A DNA stretch of 20,595 nucleotides from Chara braunii (lineage: Eukaryota > Streptophyta > Charophyceae > Charales > Characeae), in assembly GCA_003427395.1 (NCBI GenBank), contig BFEA01000331.1, positions 1,793,405 through 1,813,999 of the forward strand, in the 5' to 3' direction. A program made the translations under genes and the position numbers. Each line of letters begins with the position of its first letter. The first letter of the stretch is position 1. Below are positions 8,966-16,912 of the stretch, piece by piece. Below the pieces are notes generated by a model that was given only the letters and a program-made list of their open reading frames with translations, made no database searches and was not told where the DNA came from.

Positions 8966-9345
8966 TCGTTTTCTCCTCCTTTCCTTCTCCTTCCCTCCTT
9001 CCCTCCTTCCCTGCTTCCCTCCTTCCTTCCTTTCTTCCTCCCTCCCTTCTTCCTTCCTTCTTCTACCTCGCCCCCCCCTCCATCCTTCCTTCCTCTTCCT
9101 CCCTCGTGGAATTGTGAGCCACGACGTCAGCCGCTTGCTCTTCTTACTTTTGTTTCTTGGTAACTTCCTGAAGTCCTCCTCCCCTGTTCATCCTCCCTTC
9201 TTCCTCCTCCTCCTCTCCTTCCGTCTTCCTTCCCTCCTTCCCTCCCCTCCTTCCCTCCTTCCCTCCTTCCTTCCTCCTTGTTCCCTCCTTCCCTCCTTTC
9301 TTCCTCCTCGTTCCCTGCTTCCGTCGCTCCTCCTCCCTCCTTGAA
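8966..9345. repeat. polypyrimidine (CCTT/CCTCC)-rich blocks
   Basis: Two plus-strand C/T-only stretches, about 8974-9106 and 9177-9345, made of TCCCTCCTTCC variants. They are separated by an ACGT-containing motif. Such tracts can adopt triplex structures. Their reading frames are compositional and not genes. Confidence 0.9.
9114..9140 (+). repeat. ACGT-core motif D, copy 1
   Basis: GTGAGCCACGACGTCAGCCG followed by CTTGCTC, placed directly after a polypyrimidine block. Related to copies at 9347-9373 (same orientation) and 10931-10953 and 11153-11174 (opposite orientation). The core resembles bZIP-type ACGT elements, but the context suggests a repeat family more than a promoter. Confidence 0.5.
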
Positions 9346-9346
9346 T

Positions 9347-9373
9347 GGTGAGCTGCCAAGTCAGCAACACTCG
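9347..9373 (+). repeat. ACGT-like motif D, copy 2
   Basis: GGTGAGCTGCCAAGTCAGCA followed by ACACTCG, directly after the second polypyrimidine block. Same layout as copy 1, with the ACGT core changed to AAGT. Confidence 0.5.
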
Positions 9374-10058
9374 TGTTTCGAATGACCGGGGAGAAGAAGA
9401 ACAAAAAAATGGGGAATAGAGAGAAAAAAAAGGAAGCATGAGCCGCTCCACTCCCCTTGTTATCAGCGATACCTCACCTCTAACCTCGCACGCTTACGTG
9501 GCAATCATCCCCGCACGCTGACGTGGCAATCATCCCATCAAACCTCCGTAACGGGATTTACGGGCGCACTGGTATCTGCGCCTCCCGCTGCTGGTCGCGT
9601 AGCTGCCGGTCGTTGATGGAATGCACTTGTCCTTGGTTGATTGATTGATCTCGACTACCCCGTTTTGATTGATTGCTTCATTTACTAATTGAGGTAGGTG
9701 GTCTCTCGCTTTCACATGTGCTCATCCCCCCTCACTCTTGTTTTGCTCATCTTTCCTCTTTGCCTCGTCCTTTTGTTCATCCTCGGGATCACACTAGGGC
9801 ATGTCCATAGTTGTCCACGTGGACAGCGGCCATCTCGTTTCGCTTGGCTGCTCTCCGGACTCATCCGGGGCTTTGCCACACGTCCTCTTTTCGCCGGACA
9901 GCGCTTTCCGTCCTTAGGGCCTCTCTCCGTCACTCACCAAATGTGGAAAAGACAAGACTAGGGCAGGTGTATGTATCTTTCCACATTCTAGCGGGAAATT
10001 CGTTCTCATTTTCCACATTTCGCGACTGGTGGAGCGAGGCCCTTACTCAACCCCAGCT
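9374..10058. other. unannotated stretch with two small repeats
   Basis: No convincing gene. A 25-bp direct repeat occurs twice (9487-9510 and 9512-9535; core TACGTGG/GACGTGGCAATCATCC). A perfect 14-bp palindrome with a CACGTG core lies at 9812-9825 (TGTCCACGTGGACA). The rest is unrecognised single-copy-looking sequence up to the gap. Confidence 0.6.
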
Positions 10059-10314
10059 NNNNNNNNNNNNNNNNNNNNNNNNNNNNNNNNNNNNNNNNNN
10101 NNNNNNNNNNNNNNNNNNNNNNNNNNNNNNNNNNNNNNNNNNNNNNNNNNNNNNNNNNNNNNNNNNNNNNNNNNNNNNNNNNNNNNNNNNNNNNNNNNNN
10201 NNNNNNNNNNNNNNNNNNNNNNNNNNNNNNNNNNNNNNNNNNNNNNNNNNNNNNNNNNNNNNNNNNNNNNNNNNNNNNNNNNNNNNNNNNNNNNNNNNNN
10301 NNNNNNNNNNNNNN
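10059..10314. other. assembly gap (256 N)
   Basis: A run of N sits immediately before a (CT)n microsatellite. The real length and content are unknown; reading frames drawn across it have no meaning. Confidence 1.
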
Positions 10315-10370
<56 letters not shown>

Positions 10371-10422
10371 CTCTCTCTCTCGGTGTCGCCCAACGAAAAA
10401 GCGGAACACGCTGTATGCTGAG

Positions 10423-10480
<58 letters not shown>

Positions 10481-10519
10481 CGCCCAACGAAAAAGCGGAA
10501 CACGCTATATGCTGAGTAT

Positions 10520-10555
<36 letters not shown>

Positions 10556-10592
10556 TCACCCAACGAAAAAGCGGAACACGCTATATGCTGAG

Positions 10593-10653
<61 letters not shown>
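10315..10653. repeat. compound (CT)n array with three copies of unit A
   Basis: (CT)n tracts alternate with a conserved unit of about 47 bp at 10381-10427, 10475-10521 and 10551-10597. The start-to-start spacing (94 then 76 bp) varies only because the CT tract length varies. The unit matches 2709-2750 on the other strand. Translated frames repeat a PTKKRNTLYAEY-like phrase, a by-product of the DNA repeat. Confidence 0.9.
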
Positions 10654-10655
<2 letters not shown>

Positions 10656-11100
10656 GGAAGAGGACAAAGAAATGACGGAGGGAACGAGGAGGAAGGAAGG
10701 AGGGAAGGAGGGAAGAAGGAAGAAGCGAGGGAAAAGAAAGACGGAAGGAGAGGAGGAGGAGGAGGAAGAAAAGACGAGGACTCGAAGGAGGAAGAATGGA
10801 TCGAGGAAGAGGAAGAAAGGAAAGAGAGAAGGAGGAGGAAGAAGGAGGAGAAGAGGAGGAAGTGGACGAAGAGGAGGAAGAGGACTGGACAAAATTGACA
10901 AAGAAAAAAGGGATTTTTTTCAAAACCCGCGAGCCGCTGACGTGGCAGCTCGCATTTCTACGATGAAGGAGGGAAGGAGGGAGGGAAGGAGGAAGAAGCA
11001 AGGAGGAGGACGAAAGCAGGGAAAGAGGAAGAACGGTCGTAGAAGGAAGAAAGGACGCGGCCGAAGGGAGGAGGGAGGAGGAAAAAAGAGTTGCAGTTGT
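10654..11100. repeat. polypurine (GGAGGAAG)-rich blocks
   Basis: Plus-strand A/G-only stretches at about 10654-10885 and 10963-11090, the strand complement of the style seen at 8966-9345. They are interrupted by a motif D copy at 10931-10953. No gene is supported. Confidence 0.9.
10931..10953 (-). repeat. ACGT-core motif D, copy 3 (inverted)
   Basis: GAGCCGCTGACGTGGCAGCT followed by CGC on the plus strand. This is the reverse complement arrangement of copies 1 and 2, beside polypurine DNA, so the whole tract-plus-motif composite is inverted relative to 8966-9373. Confidence 0.5.
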
Positions 11101-11152
11101 TGATGAAGTCGACGAGTTGAAAATACGAACAAAAAGAGACAAAGCCAAAGCC

Positions 11153-11174
11153 AGCTGCTCACGTGGCAGCTCGC
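11153..11174 (-). repeat. ACGT-core motif D, copy 4 (inverted)
   Basis: AGCTGCTCACGTGGCAGCTC followed by GC. Same family and orientation as copy 3. A weaker match lies near 11243-11262. Confidence 0.5.
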
Positions 11175-11346
11175 TGATCGACAATGGAGGAGAAACGCAA
11201 TGGCATGGAGCGAGAAGGCAGTCGCGGGAGGGCAGTGCCATGTGAGCTGCTCGCGTGGTGGTGACCAACACTGGATCCGAAAATGTGCTTACGAGTGCAG
11301 GCCGTTTCCCGTAATGCTCCCTCCTGACATCTCTTGAGATGCACCT

Positions 11347-11444
11347 GCCTACCTCTCCCAATAAAGTGAGTGACATCAGTCCCGGTGTGCGGACTTTCCA
11401 ACAACCGGGGAGAGAGAGAGAAAGGGAAAGAGAAAGAAAGAATG

Positions 11445-11495
<51 letters not shown>

Positions 11496-11740
11496 TCACT
11501 ACCTACCTCTCCCAATAGAGTGAGTGACATCAGTGGCGGGTGTTCGGACTTTCCGACAACTGGGGAGAGAGAGAGAGAGAGAGAGGTGGGGCGGCAATAC
11601 GTGACCACGCACGTGGAAGACTGGAGACTCAGTGGAGAGGAAGCGGCGGGTTGTGGAGAGAGAGAGAGAGAGAGAGGGGTGGGGTGACAACACGTGCCCA
11701 TGGACGGGCAATACCGGAAAGGAAGCGAGAGGTTGTGAAA
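11347..11740. repeat. compound (GA)n array with unit families B and C, two copies each
   Basis: Unit B occurs at 11347-11410 and 11501-11566 (CTACCTCTCCCAATARAGTG, then GACATCAGT, then CGGACTTTCC and ACAACYGGGG). Unit C occurs at 11585-11657 and 11678-11740 (GGTGGGGYGRCAAYACGTG to GGTTGTG). Each unit copy is followed by a (GA)n tract. The design matches the (CT)n/unit A array: unique-looking units duplicated between dinucleotide tracts. Confidence 0.8.
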
Positions 11741-11952
11741 GGCAAGCGTCTGTGTACCTATTCCCGTCCCACAACGCCTGCGCATAATCCCCGTCGCAAA
11801 GCACCGATGCATATCGAACCGCCCGACAAATGGACCTACACACCACACTGCAAATAGTGTGTTTTTTTTTGTTTTTTTTTTCCCCCCCCTTCACTGCACA
11901 GGAGTTACAGACCATGCACCTGGAGGGAGATCCCACTAGCCATGTATGTGGA

Positions 11953-11955
11953 TTA
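11953..11955. other. TTA target-site duplication, left copy
   Basis: TTA directly precedes the GGGTCTCG terminus. The matching copy is at 13867-13869. Joining the flanks at one TTA restores TGGATTAGTGT, which occurs intact in the opposite arm of the outer element. Confidence 0.85.
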
Positions 11956-12007
11956 GGGTCTCGTTAGACACTCCTAAACTGGTTAGACACTCCTAAAAGT
12001 GCCTGTT

Positions 12008-12042
12008 TTTAGGATTGCGTCTTCGGTGCACGCAATCCTAAA
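12008..12042. repeat. subterminal 13-bp perfect stem-loop
   Basis: TTTAGGATTGCGT (12008-12020) pairs with ACGCAATCCTAAA (12030-12042) across a 9-nt loop. A single TTTTAGGATTGCGT copy lies in the opposite subterminal region near 13770-13783. Likely paired transposase-binding repeats. Confidence 0.8.
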
Positions 12043-12615
12043 TCCAATTTCGAGATAGAAAATGTGAAAATGGCATTAGGACGAGTCCTAAAGGATTTAG
12101 GATTACCCAGGCAAAATTGTCCTAAATTTTCCAGTAGCCCCCGACCTACTGAAAAATTTAGGATTCGCGCGACTCGTTGCGCGGTCGCGCGCATGGCACC
12201 GCCGACACTCGTTGGTGGTCCAGAAGCAGTCCGTCGAGTCGGTGGTCGGACATCGGAGGTTTTCTGCGGCTTGACGCGGGCAACGGCCACGAACAGTAGT
12301 CGTTGGCAGAGGGGGTGGAGCGCGGGGGGGGGCGAGCAGGGGCGGGCTGGCATCCGTGGTGGAACGTTGGCTGGGCTGCGGGAAGCGGAGGAGGACGACG
12401 ATGTGCGCAGGACGACATAGCGAGGCGCTTCGGGCAGTGCGTGGGCGCCAACGGTCGATTTTCGTATCGAAGGCAGGCACCTTTGTCGTCTTCTCTGCTG
12501 ATGTCGGCATTCCTCCACGTGTGTTTGTCGTGTCGGTCGTGGAAACAACATCGCAAGAGGAGGGCGTGAACGAAACGGGCGGCAGGGGAACGTCCGATGG
12601 CGGGCATGCAGGCAC

Positions 12616-12948
12616 GCGGTAGTCGTCCTCGGTGGCGTCATCACACAGCCGGAGGTCCTCCCATGTTCCGCCAGTGCGTCGTTTAATCCACCAACAAGGG
12701 GTCTGCCACGGGAAAATGCCAGATGACAACGCAAAACACAACTGCTCGACTGCTTCGCACGTCGCCACGCAATCCGGCGCTTCGACGACGCTCTGCAACA
12801 ACTCTCTTCGTTTACAGAGTTGCAAACGCATGTCGCGGGAGGAGGACGACATGTTGCTCATCGCGTTCAGGACAACGGCAGTCACCGCCATCGCCACAAC
12901 CTCGCTCTCTTCTTCACACAGACCGTGTCCGCAACCACGAACGTCCAT
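12616..12948 (-). pseudogene. Harbinger-like transposase N-terminal remnant
   Basis: The minus frame starts at ATG 12948 and stays open to 12103, but only the first ~111 residues look like a protein family member. They include a W-rich segment with WWIKRRTGGTWEDLRL (residues 86-101) followed by CDDATEDDYR (102-111). This W..RR..G.WEDL...D...DDYR arrangement resembles the region just ahead of the DDE domain in Harbinger/HARBI1-type transposases. Beyond residue 111 the frame becomes proline/serine-rich and loses all resemblance, so the catalytic domain was deleted with a junction near 12616. Similarity is from memory; a profile search is needed. Confidence 0.6.
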
Positions 12949-12997
12949 CTTCGATAATCGTTCCGCCTATGCACCGTAACGCGTGTCCACAACCGCC

Positions 12998-13440
12998 GAA
13001 GATGCGCCACCACCTCAACACTGCTGCAGGAGACCACGCACGCCGGAGTCGAAGATGCGCCCGCTGCTCCACACTGGCACAGGATACGACGCACGCCAGA
13101 GCCGAAGATGCGCCCGCTGACGAAGAGCGCTGCCACAGGAGAATACACACGCCGGAGCCGAAAACACGCCCGCTGCTCCACATTGCGACAAGAGAGCGCA
13201 CGCCGTACACGAAGATGCACCCGCTGCTCTACAACGGTGGAAGACAGTACGCACGCCGGAGGTCAAGATGCGGCCGCTGCTTTACGATGGTGGAAGACAG
13301 TACGCATGCCGGAGGTCAAGATGCGGCCGTTGCTCTACGATGGTGGAAGACAGTACGCACGTTTGAGGTCAAGATGCGCCCGCTGCTCTACGATGGTGGA
13401 AGACAGTACGCGCGCCGGAGGTGAAGATGCGCCGCCGCCG
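12998..13440. repeat. 53-bp minisatellite inside the Harbinger element, about 8 units
   Basis: Starts of the GAAGATGC-like anchor fall at 12998, 13051, 13104, 13160, 13211, 13264, 13317, 13370 and 13423, almost all 53 bp apart. The core reads AAGATGCGCCCGCTGCTC, then a variable part, then ACGCACGCCGGAG. The last four units are most alike, suggesting recent expansion there. Because 53 is not a multiple of three, each repeat changes frame; long plus and minus ORFs across it arise since the unit has few stops in any frame. Confidence 0.9.
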
Positions 13441-13866
13441 AACATGCCCCCACTGGTCACCAGTCCCGCCGACTCCAAAGATGGATACCCACGCCGAAGG
13501 GTTCACCAGCGCCATCTTTTCTACGTCGCACGCGTCGCCTGCCCGCCCTCCACCCCCCCACCCTGCGTCCACCAAATTTCGAATTTGAATTTTCGAAATC
13601 CCTCGGCTACGTGCGCTTTTCACCGAAGAGCCCTACCCGACGATGGCCCACCGTAGTGTGTACCACGGACACCAGCCAGGAATGGACGGAGATCGGCGAC
13701 GCGGCTGCATATACGCATATGAAAAACGGTCGCGGGAAACCTTTTAGGACGAATCCTAAAAGACGATTTTTAGGATTGCGTGTAACGACACCGCACGAAA
13801 TCCTAAAAACCTTTAGGACTCGTCCTAAAAAATTTAGGATTCTTTTAAGAGTGTCTAACGAGACAC

Positions 13867-13869
13867 TTA
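13867..13869. other. TTA target-site duplication, right copy
   Basis: TTA directly follows the CGAGACAC terminus; see the left copy at 11953-11955. Confidence 0.85.
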
Positions 13870-14232
13870 GTGTGACGGGTGTGGGACGGGTGGGGGACAG
13901 GTGGGTGGCAACATGAAATAGGAAAAATAAACGCAAAAAAACATTTCGTGACCAAACAAATGAAGAAAAAACTGCGAAAAAGGAAAAGAAAGTGTTCTTC
14001 TCACAGATGGTGTCTGCTCCAGGTGGGGTGTCAAATGTTAGGGTATGATTCACTGACCATGGTTGTGGTAGTCAAGACGACTGCATGTGAGTGGGCACAC
14101 AGACCATATTCATTGACAATAGTCTGAGGTTTCCTTAAAATAGGCCGTTGTGCAGGCTGTTCGGTTGTTCTGACAGAAATTCTCTTTGGTGAAGGAGGGC
14201 AAGAGTAACTCCAGACACCATTTGTTGTAGGT

Positions 14233-14293
14233 GAGGGGATCGAACCCTCCCAAACACCTCCCAAGCCACAATCAATTTCCAACGATGAAGCCA
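14233..14293 (-). ncRNA. tRNA-derived SINE-like promoter boxes (RNA polymerase III type)
   Basis: On the minus strand a perfect tRNA-style T-arm lies at 14233-14249: stem GAGGG, loop TTCGATC, stem CCCTC, giving the B-box core GGTTCGATCC. About 47 nt upstream, TGGCTTCATCGTTGG (14279-14293) resembles an A box. No full cloverleaf is apparent, as no matching acceptor stem was found, so this is more likely a tRNA-derived SINE than a tRNA gene. The SINE body would run left from about 14300. Its 3' end is not clear, and it lies inside the outer TIR element. Confidence 0.5.
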
Positions 14294-14642
14294 CTCGTCT
14301 TTGCTTTCGTCGTGAGTGAAACGTGTGTGATTTCACAAACCAAAAAACTTGGCTGTGATTTCACGCATATTTGGGACAACCACAGGACCCAACAACAAAA
14401 ACGAAAGGAAAACCTACCAATGTGAGAGCAAAAGAAAACATCATTTTCCCAGGCTTAATTCGCAAAAACAGGCTACCGCTGATTTCCTGCCAAATCCACG
14501 ATGCCTGACAGTCACACACCTTAAACACTAATCCATATACATCGGTAGTGGGATCTCCCTCTTGGACACCGCACAAAAAAAAAGGAAAAAAAAAAAGGCA
14601 CCCCATCCTCGCCCTTCCAACACATCTTACTATAGATAGACA

Positions 14643-14818
14643 TCCTGGGCCAAGGTCCCACTAGCAACAAGGATCGGATTGAATACCAGAATCTGCATAT
14701 GCCTTACGAAAAGATGCAGAAAGACAGTTCAATCTCGATTTTCTGCACCCGTGCACAAGCACGTCTAGATTCAGGCATTCAATCCGACCCTCGTGGCTAG
14801 TGGGACCACGCTCCTGGA
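14643..14818. mobile_element. MITE with GGTCCCACTAGC termini
   Basis: Arms 14654-14694 and 14767-14807 are inverted repeats matching at 36 of 41 bases, with a weaker continuation outward (TCCTGGG-like on both sides). The interior also folds (TGCAGAAA against TTTTCTGCA). The terminus TCCCACTAGC is shared with the outer element at 11931-11940 and, with changes, 14546-14555. No ORF. No certain target duplication. Confidence 0.75.
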
Positions 14819-15126
14819 AATACATCCGTTCCTGTCCACATACACAAGCACACGCACACGAAATAACCAGGGAAAAAAAAAAAAAAAAACACCAGTCCTT
14901 GACCCTGCTATTGGCCACGGAAAAAAATACAGTACAAACATTTCTAGTCTGATGAATTTAGGCGTTTCTGCAGTAGCCCATACGTTCTCTAAAATCGTGG
15001 TTCATTAACGGGCACGAGTTCAGGAAGTACTTATGGTACTGATCCCACAACTTGTAGTGGATTGCAGCGCATGGGGGGAGAGTCAACCACGTTGGCGGAC
15101 GAAGCCGCTCACCACCGACTCATATA
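14819..15126. other. unannotated stretch
   Basis: Contains an A run at about 14873-14889 and otherwise nothing I can assign: no long frame with protein character and no repeat matched elsewhere in the window. Confidence 0.5.
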
Positions 15127-15620
15127 ACAAAAAAAATTCCTGGAGACTTTCTAAATTTTAAATTTTCATTCCATCTTAAAAAATGTCATTCCAATTTTAA
15201 AATTTTTCGTCTTACTTGAAAACTTTCCTTCCAAGAAGGGGGTATCCCTTCTTATTTGAACTGCATTCTAGAGATGGATTGAAAGTCTGGATGAGTTCAT
15301 GAAATATTTTAATTGGATTGTCATTCTAAGTAAGGATTTTGAGTCATAAATAGGTTAATCCAATCTAAATTAGAAGATATCTGTTGTAGTAGAATGAAAG
15401 TTTAATTAAAACATTTCATAAACTCATCCAGACTTTCATTCCATCTTGAACAAATAGATGTAGTTGGAAGGGAAAGCTCATATTTAGACGGGAACTTATC
15501 AAATTAAATTGGAAAATTTAAAATTGGACGAACATTGGAATGAGAATTTATAAATATGAAGATTTTTTTTTTATGGAATATTTTTTCAACTTCAATTTCT
15601 CGTGGGAATTTTTCTGTTGT
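15127..15620. mobile_element. AT-rich foldback element (~494 bp)
   Basis: The two halves are imperfect inverted repeats about a centre near 15360. The best inner arms are 15273-15314 and 15404-15445, matching at 39 of 42 bases. Outer parts also correspond (CATTCCAATTTTAAAATTTT on the left against similar sequence reversed on the right), and the ends read ACAAAAAAAATTCC against ACAACAGAAAAATTCC. It is much more AT-rich than its surroundings. A target duplication is not evident. A foldback/MITE class element is the simplest reading. Confidence 0.7.
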
Positions 15621-15808
15621 ACCTACGTGCCCCTAATGGATGACGATTGGATGCGTCTGCTGTTCTCTAAATGCTATGACGATGGAATCCTACCCGAGAG
15701 TGGGTAATTGAAGGAGTACGTACCTTAGTCGTGACTCCACGACTCGATGAGCTGACAACAAACCGGTTGAAGGAGCGGACAGTAACGATTATTTTTTAAG
15801 GCGCTGCG

Positions 15809-16440
15809 ATGGACTTGCCCATGCGAGTTAGAGAAGACCTCGTTCGTGCGTACAAAAACGGATGGTACCGGCAGAGGATCTTTGACCGAAATACAAAGTG
15901 GGGCCGAGTACATGCAGAGGGACCAAACGTCATCTCTTCCAAACGTCATCTCTTAAGTAGCGAGGTCAAGAGAGGTGGCCCAGTGGAAGGCAGCCATGGA
16001 GGAGCTGAGTATTTCATGCACTTCAAATCATGGATGACATGAACAGAGCTAGATGAGACAAGGCGTTTGGAAGATAAATCGAAGTTTTGGGTCCTGGCTA
16101 CAAAAGTGTCTCTAGGGGTGATGTTCCCTGTCGAAAATATGGTGGAAACCTCAATGGGCCATGTTATCAAGAACTTACCTCCAGAACAAGACCGAAACTG
16201 ATGAATTTGAAGTTTCAACTGGTGAAGGAAGCACAGGATAGCTTTGAACCGGAGCTTGTGATTCACCTGGGAAGGGAAGTGTTCCAGATGAAATTTCTTT
16301 GTAAACATACGCCATGGTGCGAGAGATGTAGGTGGTGGTTTCACACATCGACGGAGGGTTGTCCACCTGAAGGTGACGGTGAAGGCGAGGTTTTTGAAAG
16401 ACAGCCACAAGGGGGGAACATGGGCTATCGACAACAATAG
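15809..16440 (+). pseudogene. LINE ORF1 (gag-like) remnant with zinc knuckle
   Basis: The frame from ATG 15809 has a TGA at 16040-16042, continues in the same frame to about 16201, then shifts to a second frame open to 16440. The shifted join falls near 16195-16205. The sequence reads like a plant LINE gag of the DUF4283 style: a WGRVHAEGP-type segment, then KFWVLATKVSLGVMFPVEN, then LVIHLGREVFQMKF, then a knuckle CERCRWWFHTSTEGC (16318-16362), spacing C-x2-C-x4-H-x5-C. Such proteins coat LINE RNA. The start is the first ATG in frame and is provisional. The family call rests on motif order and on the endonuclease start found at 20222. Confidence 0.5.
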
Positions 16441-16515
16441 CCGCCAGTAAATAGACATATACGGGAGGCGGCCAGAGGCGAAGCCAGTGGTGGTGGCGAA
16501 GGGGGCGCACCTACA

Positions 16516-16912
16516 ATGGACACGTCAATCGGTCGGCTGGCGTTACAAGAAAGGGGAGGTCAGCAAGATTTTCCCGCTCCGTTGGGATCTCACCTAGGCA
16601 ACAATCAAGAGGAGGACGTGAGTTCAGCAAAGCTGGTTCTCAAAGTTCAAGAGGTGAATCCAGCGCTAGAGGCTGACAATTCCAAGGAGCATCTTCAACA
16701 TATCCACCCCCCAGGAGGGTAGGTTCAAGCGAGGTTTTCAACCAGACGTTCCATTGACACGACCGCGCCCTGGACAAGAACAGGGAATGCTTTTTCATCA
16801 GACGCAAGCATACGGGTACAATTATCCATACCGGAACATGTATGGGATTGACGACGGCTTGGATTATAGGCTTGTGACGCCCAACCTCACGCCCAGCGTG
16901 ACTTCCTGATCG
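16516..16912 (+). pseudogene. possible continuation of LINE ORF1, low-complexity C-terminal part
   Basis: A 68-codon frame from 16516 to 16722, then a second frame from about 16718 to TGA near 16910. The second is rich in Gln, Tyr and Pro (HQTQAYGYNYPYRNMYG). No domain recognised. Placed with the LINE because it follows the zinc knuckle on the same strand; a separate origin is possible. Confidence 0.35.

Larger units (their letters stand above)
11956..13866 (-). mobile_element. PIF/Harbinger-type non-autonomous transposon, 1,911 bp
   Basis: The termini start GGGTCTCGTTAGACACTC on the left and GTGTCTCGTTAGACACTC on the right (reverse complement), matching at 21 of the first 23 bases. The element is flanked by TTA on both sides (11953-11955 and 13867-13869), the usual 3-bp duplication of PIF/Harbinger and Tourist elements. 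Subterminal regions hold many CCTAAA/TTTAGGA motifs, plausible transposase-binding repeats. Inside, the minus strand keeps a Harbinger-like transposase N-terminus (12616-12948), but no DDE nuclease domain is visible, so the copy would need a transposase in trans. A 53-bp minisatellite fills 12998-13440. Confidence 0.85.
11923..14561. mobile_element. outer TIR element (~725 bp), split by a Harbinger insertion
   Basis: Left terminus GAGGGAGATCCCACTA at 11923 and right terminus (reverse complement of 14525-14561) match at 34 of 37 bases once the inserted element and one TTA copy are removed. The left arm is then 11923-11955 joined to 13870-13873. The resulting element would be 725 bp. It has no transposase; the interior carries tRNA-like boxes at 14233-14293. 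I cannot name the superfamily, and no target duplication is visible because the flanks are themselves partly inverted-repeat. The same terminus reappears at 14643-14818. Confidence 0.7.

Noticed and set aside
10006-11499. 497-codon minus-strand ORF across the gap
   Set aside because: Consists of N-derived X residues, (GA/CT)n Arg-Glu and Ser-Leu repeats and polypyrimidine-derived sequence; not a gene.
12000-12130. TTTAGG/CCTAAA motifs as telomeric repeats
   Set aside because: They read TTTAGGA, are scattered and inverted, not tandem TTTAGGG; subterminal transposon repeats explain them better.
12723-13424. 233-codon plus-strand ORF with repeats
   Set aside because: Most of it is the 53-bp minisatellite, whose period is not divisible by three; openness is compositional and there is no conserved peptide repeat in phase.
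12996-13440. CRISPR-like array
   Set aside because: Units are tandem with no separate unique spacers, and the context is eukaryotic transposon DNA; it is a minisatellite.
14036-14220. LTR beginning TGTTAGGG next to a purine-rich tract
   Set aside because: No second copy in the window, no clear primer-binding site and no convincing CA end; chance resemblance.
14233-14300. Functional tRNA gene
   Set aside because: The T-arm is perfect but no matching acceptor or anticodon arms were found.
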